Source of the DNA: Phoronis ovalis
Taxonomy: Eukaryota; Phoronida; Phoronidae
Direction of reading: 5' to 3'
DNA length: 14,198 bases
Assembly (NCBI GenBank): GCA_028565635.1
Contig: JAOXYB010016865.1
Location: forward strand, 1-14,198
The position numbers and the translations under genes were made by a program. Every line of letters begins with the position of its first letter. Position 1 is the first letter of the stretch. The notes below the pieces were generated by a model. That model made no database searches, had not been told where the DNA came from, and saw only the letters and a program-made list of their open reading frames with translations. Below are positions 1 through 9,300 of the stretch, in pieces.

Positions 1-180
1 TACAGTACCGGTATGTGATGTAACAATGTTTTGCATACTGCTCCGTGTGAGTTTACATTACAGTACCGGTATGTGATGTAACAATGTTTTGCATACTGCT
101 CTGTGCGAGTTTACATTACAGTACCGGTATGTGATGTAACAATGTTTTGCATACTGGTCTGTGTTAGTTTACATTACAGT
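1..180. repeat. 58-bp tandem repeat, about 3 copies, truncated by the window edge
   Basis: The motif tacagtaccggtatgtgatg starts at 1, 59 and 117, a period of 58 bp, and a fourth partial copy (tacagt) begins at 175. Copies differ by a few bases, mostly in the ctccgtgtgag / ctgtgcgag / tctgtgttag stretch. The array lies in the NCAPD3 intron downstream of exon T, about 50 bp past its donor, and probably extends left of the window. I see no reading frame worth calling in it. Confidence 0.92.
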
Positions 181-227
181 ATTGCACTTCATCAGAACAT
201 TCACATGCAATGTCACCCTGTACTTAC

Positions 228-355
228 CAACTTGGGAGTACAAACACGAGACGGAGGTGCTGACTTTGGCTGTTCACGCTCAGCTTGTTGTTCTTCAAAC
301 TTTCTCAAGTCAAACTCAATCTCTTTGGCAAGTTGTGGGTCAGCTGAGATGATGT
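228..355 (-). CDS. NCAPD3: NCAPD3 exon T (most C-terminal in window)
   Basis: 128 nt, phase 1 in and 0 out: [20 protein letters not shown], then [20 protein letters not shown] and PKL. It matches the vertebrate charged helix containing QLASELEYDMKKYEEQL. The donor gtaagt follows 228, so the gene continues left beyond the window, where the variable, phosphorylated C-terminal tail would be encoded. Confidence 0.93.
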
Positions 356-3300
356 CTATGAAACAAAAGAAGCATATTTAAAAATAGTTCTTTTTCAGGT
401 GTCTTTAGTCAGAATTAGAATCTGTTCTCACTTTTATCAGTGCTGGGATGAGTGTATGGAAACTTATCTTTAGTCATAGGATTAAATTTAAATTAAACTT
501 AGGATAGACTTAAGACAGACGGACATCATAAATCTTCAAAATTAAATAGCCCTGGTGCCCTCTGATGAAGATACTATGATAAAATTTAAAGGTTTGGTTG
601 TAAACTTAGTTTTTATTGTGCTGTTAATTATATTCAAACTAACATAACTGACATTGTCTTAGCCAGGAAAGAACATGCATAGACACTTTTCTCCTCACCT
701 TTCACTTCATTCTTGTAATCCTTCATTAACTCTCTCAGGTAAAGCATTAAATCTTTTAAGACAGGAGATCGATGCTTTTCAAGGTGGTGCTTCAAGCTGA
801 TGACAATTGGAACAATGTTTTCGATCACATTTCTTTTAACAACCTGTCATACAGAAAATTCATTACATGATATATTTTTCTACTAATGTTCCTGTTATGG
901 CGTGTTACAAACATACTGAAGTTCATTCAAATAGATACAAGCCTACCTACTTCAGATTGATTTTAAAATTTGTCTGAATCCTCTTTAAAGTGTCAGGTTT
1001 TACACTTGTGCTAATATTGGATAAAACACTTCATGAAATTCATTCCTAAATAACTTTATTGCATAAAATCATACAAGAAACCGTTCAAACCTGAGAAATT
1101 AGAGTCTTTTTTGCTTTTTCCATGACGGCTGCTGCCATATCCTGCTCCTCAACAATGTCATCTGTGGGGCGTGTCTTCATTGTTGACAGCTTGATTTCTT
1201 TAGAACACAATATGGCCAAGGCATCTTGCAATAATGCGGTAGAATCCAAGTCAAGGGGTAATACTCCATCAACTATGGCTCCTAAAACCTGAATTATACA
1301 AAGGCGTAATGAGAGACAGTCGCTGTCAATTATAAAGACAGGAAGCAACTAATATCACTTGACTTCTGCTATCTTGCTAAATTGATGTGACCATATTGTT
1401 TGTACCCATAGCACAGATAATCATGTTGTATTGAAGACACAAAAGACTGGTAACTAAAGACTATTGATAATGTTCTGTTTTTTTATATTTCTATCACAAA
1501 GCTATAAAATAAAATAGAAAAACAACATAAAGAAAACAATACTACTAGCACAGTCTGTACGTAAACATAGCAGATAAAGCCAAAGTTTGGTTAATTTCAG
1601 AAAAGCTGAAGATATGCAAAGGACTTAACTGTTCACTAGAGTTATTCAAGTTTTACCAACATTTGAATTTATATAAGTATTACTATTATACCTCTTGGCA
1701 TAACTTTGCAGTAAGCTGAAATCGCTGCTCATCAGTCATATGTTCAAGCATAAATCGATACATCCTCATACGTTTCCTGAAAAATTAGTCAGGGTACATT
1801 GTTATTTGTATTAAAAAACACTTTCATTTTGCTTATTTTTTGTTGTAGCTGTTCTTTGATACACTCATTTAGAACACACATGCCATACTTTACTGTGTAT
1901 TATTTTACTTTCCTTTAGATGGTTAATGAAACTTTCTTGTTATACTTACCTAGCATTAGTTCTGCCCTTCAGAGAGAATAGCTCTTTATCTCGGTCAGTT
2001 TGACAGAACTTGTTGTATGCTAAAAAGATTCATCTTATAATGAGTAAACATGTCAATGCAACATTTTAAGAAATACCTTTTCTTCTTTTTCCTTAACAAA
2101 GAATAAAAACTTGTGGTTTAGAAATTTTTGGAATCACAGCGTGCAAATCAACTGACAAAGTTTTTGGAGGGTAAACTCTTGAAAACTCATATGTGCACGA
2201 TATATGTGGATTATGACGTTTTTATATTTTTAAAAATGCTGATATATTTCCACATCAAGAATAAACTTACTTGTATGTCCATTATAATTATTGAAGTGGA
2301 ATACACACTCAAGGAAATGGTGGGAAAACATGCCTGGTTTCCTTTGAAGAAGCAGATGCACCAAACAAAACTCCGCTATAAAAATAAAGAAATGGTAAAT
2401 ATCGAAAGCTATTATGAATTTATGAAGAAGTTGAATTCTAATTCAAAAACAACCCAAACAATTTGGTATTCAAAATTTAAAAGAAGTCAATTCCATTGGA
2501 GGTTAAATTTATACAAACATTATTCCATTTTAATAGTACAGAACAGGAATGCAAATAAGGCTACAGACAACTAAAATTGTTTCTAATTCGCAAGATGCAG
2601 TTAAGGCATTATCGGTACATCAAATAAGTAAAGGGATACAGTTTAACGTGGGCCCATGAAATGGAAATTGATTACTGTTCAGTGAGACTCCTTTTCAATT
2701 ACAAATCAGAGATTGACGATGTTCTCGTGAAGATGAAATGTCACTAGCACACATACATGTACAAGGCTATAGTTCTATTCTGATTTGCTATATGTCATAG
2801 CACACCTACTTGAATTGTAAAATTAAAAATCTCCTCAACTTACTTACTCCCAAAAGTTTTACTGATAACAGATTATACAAACCTAAGTCTCTTATTTCTT
2901 TATTTTCATCAACAGTTGTAGTGATAAATCGATAAAATAAAGAACCTTTCCATTTAACAAAATCTTCCTGAAAGACAAAAGGGGCTCCTTTAAAAAACAA
3001 CTTATCCCATATTTATAGATGTAACATATGAAAAAGAAGTGTCATAGCAATACATCACGTATGTTAAGTTATGAGATTTCAGAAGTATGCCGTTAGGTGT
3101 CAGTAGATATCATCAGGTTTTCACCATCGTACAAAATGCTTGTGATCATATATTAGACACTCAAAGAATACTGAATATGTAAACAGGCCTGATAACAAGT
3201 TAGTAACACTCAACAAATAATATAGTATCTGCAGATTCTCTTATGTTCTCACATTATAAAACATCCATGGCCACAATATCAAGTTATCTTTAATGTTTAA

Positions 3301-6300
3301 AAAATAACTGACTATTCCAATACTATTATTGCAAAAACTAGTTCAGACCAAGTCATGTGTCAAATCGTGTAATGTTAACCAGGTTACAAATACAAATTAG
3401 TTGAAAACGTAACATACATGCAATATCTTCTTGTATTGCAGAATTTGCATACCTGAAGCAGATGGGTCAGCAGAATTAATGTTTGTTTCCGTATTAGCGG
3501 CGACGAATCCTTCAAACATGATGCAATATTAGGAACATAAGAATCCACAAGAACTGTATACCTACAAAACACAAACAAATCTGTAATAAAGGAGACCACT
3601 TTTTCAAAATTTACAAATAAGCAGAAGTTTAAATTTCTTCGTAGTGCAAGCTAAGGTTTACCTGACACATAAGTCACACATGATCACCACAACATTGTTT
3701 CGGACAGCTATGTCATCAGACGTTTTCATTTCTCTGGCCAAAGCTGCGATCCATTTCTTAGCCAAATCCTCATTCTGAAGGCACAGTTTACCTGCAAGAA
3801 GTCTATGTAGTAAAGCTCAGGTATTCACTATAGTTTACCATCTGCAGAACACTTGCATACACAGAATACTAAGCTCTGTTTTTCCATGGGAAGGACAAAG
3901 TTTAGCAAAGCAACTCATGCTCATGAACTATTATTACTATAATACATCTGTTATAAAAGCATTCTAACAACACAAAGCCATAATATGTTTGCATTGTCTG
4001 TGATTGCTGGGTTTAAGACATATTTTATTCAACACACATTCACAGAGATTTTTAGATTTGACTGAATAATAATTACTTAAAAATAATGTCTCTAAAAACA
4101 GTCTCAGTACTGGTGAGAGAAAACATTATTTGATCAGTATTGCCTGCTGCCAAGAATACTTGAGGTACCAAAGTCCACTTGCATGTACTCCTATGACAGT
4201 AAACAATACCATACATACCTAGAGTAATGAAAGCATATGCTCTCACTTTACTTGTCATATGAGATGATCGAATTTGCGACAAAGTTGGTCCACTGCTTTG
4301 TGAACTCTGTGAAGACTGAGACATTTGGCTCTGTGGCTGAGGCTGGGTACTACCATCTGAAACCAAAATGCAACTGCAGTATAACAAAGAGCAAAAAAAT
4401 GAGTAATAAACAGAACATAAAACGACTGCATATACAAACAATAATATTAATGTAAAAACATTGCAAAAAACAACAAAACAGTAAACTAAAAAGGAGACAA
4501 GTGTTTCCATTTTCTGTCATAGGGTACAAGATCCCAGTTTTTTGCATAAGGCTAACACATTTTTTCCATTTTGTTTTTTTCTGCTAGAAATTATTTTAAA
4601 ATTATTACGCAAAAATAGTGAACAGCTTAATATTACTCTTGGTTCTCTTTGTAATTATAAAAACTGCTTGAAGCTTTTGCAATTCTTTTTGATGTGCAGT
4701 AGATTTAACAAATTTTAGCCTTGGGCAAATATGTATGATTCAAACACTCAAAACTTATGACATACATTTACTACTGTAACTGTACCTGTACATGAATTAT
4801 AATTAAAAGTTACCGATTGTAGTGATGCAAGGAGTGGCTATTAAACTTTGCACCAGCATGAAGACTCTCTTAGGCATTCTGTCAGGACACTGCTGGGCAA
4901 TCTCACCCAGTGTGAATAAGTGACGTATTATAAGATCTTCATTGAAAGGCTCGTCTAAAAGTCAATGTAACAGGTGAATTAATAGCAAACAAACAAGTAC
5001 ATGATTAGGTGTCACATAGTTTCTGCCTTGCTTCGAGAAATGAAGCTGGAGCAGCACAAAGGTTAAAATTGAAACTGCATTTTAAATTACTGGTAGGTAT
5101 GGTATTTTAGATAACAATAGGAAGAGATCTGCTTAAGAATAACTGCAGATGGATGGGTTAAGAATAACTGCAGATGGATGGCTTTTGTAATGCCTAATCA
5201 TGTTTATTAGAGCACATAACTAAAACCATTCAGCTGAACAAATGTTGATCTTGTGCCCAGCTTTCTACCTAATTCTGGTTTCCAAATTTCACCACTAGAG
5301 TAAATTTGGGCTGAATCACAGGATAATGTGAAATAATTTATTCTCTGAATAGCAGGTGTGGTGTAAATAAATAACTTGACATTCGATTTTTAAACACCTT
5401 TTGAAAATGTAAATGAATGTTATTCAGTTTAATTATTGACAAAGTGATTTTCAAAGAAAAATATGTAAATTATCTAATATAGTAATTAACAACCCCAGAC
5501 ATGAGGCACCAACTCGTCAGGTGACCAAACAGAGGAACCTCCTGGACATTTATGCTCAATCCGGATTAGGAGCGATCACAAGGCTGGTATTTGGGCCACT
5601 GATGGTAATAACGCACAACAAAATTACAAACAACACATGAAAGCATATCTCAATATCTCTGTATTGATAAAACTTGAACTGCATTGTTTTGTTAGGTTGA
5701 TATTATATTTATTCAACAAAACTTCAGTTGAAGAATAATATCAAAACAATAGTATCTGCCAAATATTTTAACCAAAATCATCATCAGTCATCTCATGAAA
5801 AGTTTTTTCCCATCAAGGTAGATTGATTAAACTGCAGATTTTAGTATAACAAAGAAATTAAACTGCGGTGTACACGTACCTTGGTTTTCATCCAGAATGA
5901 CCTTAGAGAGATATAAGTCGCATGTCTTCATTAAATTAGCGCACCATTCAGACATCATTTTAGAGGCCGTTTCCTGATCCACGGCATGCGCCTGGCACAA
6001 CTAAAATAACAATAATAATCAATTAAATTTCTGACACGTACTGTAGGAAAGAAATAGCATCAGAAAACAACAAATATATGACAAATGTATGTTCTGTTGT
6101 CTGGCGATTGTTTTGCTAACCTTTTTGTAGAAATGCTCACGAAATGTAAATGTGTCTAATCCTAACACTAGATATTTAATTACTGAATCTATGTACTAGG
6201 CTAAGTATATGACTATTCAAAGTGTCTAGCCAAAGAAACAACATTATTGCAACCCTTTCAGTTTAATTGCTAACTTCAGTGTGTTCAACACAGTTATGCA

Positions 6301-9300
6301 TACCTTAGAAATAGTTGATACTGTTACAGATATAAGTTCAGGTGGCTGATTAAACTGTCCTAAAATATTCTGCAAATCTCCTACAAGTATCAGTATTAAA
6401 ACATTAGAGAATGAAGATTCTTCAGTCATATGAATATTGATAAAAACCAAAGAATGGAGATCCTTCAACGATACAAATATAGATAAACAGTTAAAGAATG
6501 CAGATTTTTCTAAAATATTCTAGTTTATTTCTACTGGAAAATTTTCAGATACACAATCCAAGGTTTTTCTCTGTATTATGCCAACCATAGGCAGAAAAAG
6601 GCTGTGTGTGTATTTATCAATTTTGATATTCCTGGAAACAATATTGTCTATACAATACATCCAATAGAAGAGATCAACAGTCTTTTGAAAATGTCTCACA
6701 TTTTGTTCTCTACATATACAAACAAGAGTAGATGCATTACAAATAAATGCATTACACTGGGTCACTGCTAAGGTAGCACTTACTAATAAGATTATTGCAT
6801 TGTTCCTTGCTAAGATTTTTAGCAATGTGTCCAATGACTGTCAAGACTCTGTTAACAGTGTCACAGTTTATGCCTTCAGACAATTTTACTTGGTTCTGCC
6901 AATATTCCAAGACGAATCCACCACTAAATTTAGAAGCATGGGGTGCTAATTCTGCCATAAGCATCCATGCACCCTGCAAAAGAAAGACTTCAAACTTCCA
7001 AATAGGACAAGGTATACAGGGGTTCCCACCTTTACAGGGGGGGGGGAGATTTCTTTAGAAGACCTCCCACCACCACCCATGATATACTATTACATGTACA
7101 TGAATTGATTAGAAACCCACCATCTTCCTACCTACCTTCCTGTACAACTAATAGCGGAACGGCCCTGGCAGATTGTGTATCATGTAAAACTAGAAGTGAC
7201 AATATAAAGAGATGTTAAATGTATGGAAGATTCTAAAACCTACTTGTACAACAGAAGTCTTCACAACAACTACATACACTGTACAAGTAGTTCAGTTATT
7301 TCCAATGTTAGAGCATTTATGATAGTGAACAAGTATAATCAATTGTACAGTAATTTTACTTTTAGCTATAAATTATAAAGTATAATCCCTGACTTTCTTT
7401 AAAAAGCACAAACAGTAAATAAAATGTCACAAAATCCCTTGTCCTTTTTCCTGAAGTAGGGAATATAGAGAAATAAGAGTTATCTAACTCTTTAACAAAA
7501 AATAATTGAGGCGCTGCACTTTGATGACTTACCGCGTTGTTTTTAGTGTTTATATGAGTCTGTAATACAGTAATGAGACTGGTTTTCAATTTTTTCTGTC
7601 GAGCCCATAGTTGAAAGGCTTTCTGAAGAAACCGTCTAGAAAAGCATAACATGATTATTTCGATTTTACATAAATTTACATTTTCATTAAAATTCTAATA
7701 ACAGAACTCTTTCTAATAGCAGGATCCTTATTAGCAAGAGTTTCAAATTTTGCTCACCAGAGGATGTTGGGAGAAAATGTGAGATTTCAGGGGCAGCGTA
7801 ACATTTAATGCATGGAAAAATTCGTTTTTTTCTGCAAGAAATCATCTCATTTATTCGCTGATAAAATATCATTTACATTTTACAAAATTTATAGTTTAGG
7901 AAGAATTAATTGTCAAGTTATTATGGAGCAGAATACATAAAATTTTATAAAATATATTATTTTACATTGTCTGAATGGTATAAATGTAGCCCGCATGTAG
8001 TAAATAGATAGGGTTCTATTTCATCAGTAGGAGGATATCGGGCAAGATTTCTCACGATGTACAAATATATTATATGAAAAAAGTGGCTGTATTTATTTTT
8101 TTGCAAAATAAATTAATATTTCAATCAACTTTTCTAAAGTCCCTTAGAAATTGTTTTTTTTGATTAAAACAAGGTATTTTCAATGCATTGAATAATGAAT
8201 AAGCTACAGAACCTCCTACTTTCTCTCAGTATTCCTTAGTGGGCAAGATTAAAATAAAACTCCTATTACGCGTCTTTATGTTGCACATGTACTGACAATT
8301 TTTGCCAGTGGTGATTGCCGTATTTGATGGTTTCAAACCTGCATCTAGGACAGATAAATAGGACATGCAATTCAAGACATTTGCATAACTCAACAAATAC
8401 TGTGTGGAATAAAATGTGCAAAACTTTCTTCAGAATTGTGGTAATTTTTCTGATATTTTACCTCAGTTCAACTCCTTTGTTGCTGGCTAGAATTTCTAGC
8501 ATGCCCCATGCCATCTGATGACATTCTAAATTAGATCTGGATGCTATAACAATATTATCTATGAGGACCTGTTCCAACATTTCAAGACATTTTTCTTGCG
8601 CGCTCGATTCTCTGTCCATTACCATTGGCAACACACCATCAAGCCAGGCACTGTACAAAAAAAAAAAGCAATTTCAGTTCCAGAACAGGCTTAAACACTC
8701 TGACTTATGGACATCAGACATAAAAGTTCTGGTTGGTAACTCTGTAAACTATGTTACTACTCAACACATATTGTTGACTCATCTGGCAAATTACTATTCA
8801 AAATCCCATATGCTTTACAATCTTATGGCAGTTATATATTTGCTAGTTTGCAATGACTTTAAAATGTTTACACTTTTAAAAGTTAGATTTTGCTTGACAC
8901 ATGAAAAGAAAAAAAAAATATGAGAATATAATATTATGAAAATATGAGAATATAATAAATTTGAAATATACAAACTAACATAACTATAAAAAGTTATCTG
9001 CGACAAAATGACTGTCAAGCTAATTGCATAATAACGCGACAGGGAGATATTGATATTACTAAATTAATAATAAAATTTCTATTTACCTTTGAATTCCTTT
9101 ATTTAAAGGCACATCTTCCAACAAAGCTGTTAGTGATTGTAAAGCCTGTTTTCTTACAGACAAAGCAGGATCTAGACACCGTTCATGTAAGATATCCAGG
9201 TCTTTCTTATTAAAATCAACTCCACTTAGACGAATTAAATTTTCAATAGCTTGGAGAGCTGCTTTACGTACATTGACTTTTTCATCACTTGCACGGCGCC

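Noticed and set aside
1-180. CRISPR-like array
   Set aside because: The units are directly contiguous with no unique spacers, and the window is eukaryotic.
2128-2574. 148-codon open frame on the plus strand
   Set aside because: It starts with TTG, is Lys/Ile/Asn-rich as expected from AT-rich DNA, resembles no family, and runs antisense across NCAPD3 exon O.
2883-2967. Earlier donor (gtttgt after 2883) for exon N
   Set aside because: Weak site. It would remove the [10 protein letters not shown] helix that aligns with the vertebrate AEFCLAHLLLKR block.
4357-4510. Hydrophobic N-terminal extension of the frame containing exon K
   Set aside because: It translates the T-rich polypyrimidine part of an intron. 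A good acceptor at 4357-4360 and agreement of exon J to exon K in phase show it is spliced out.
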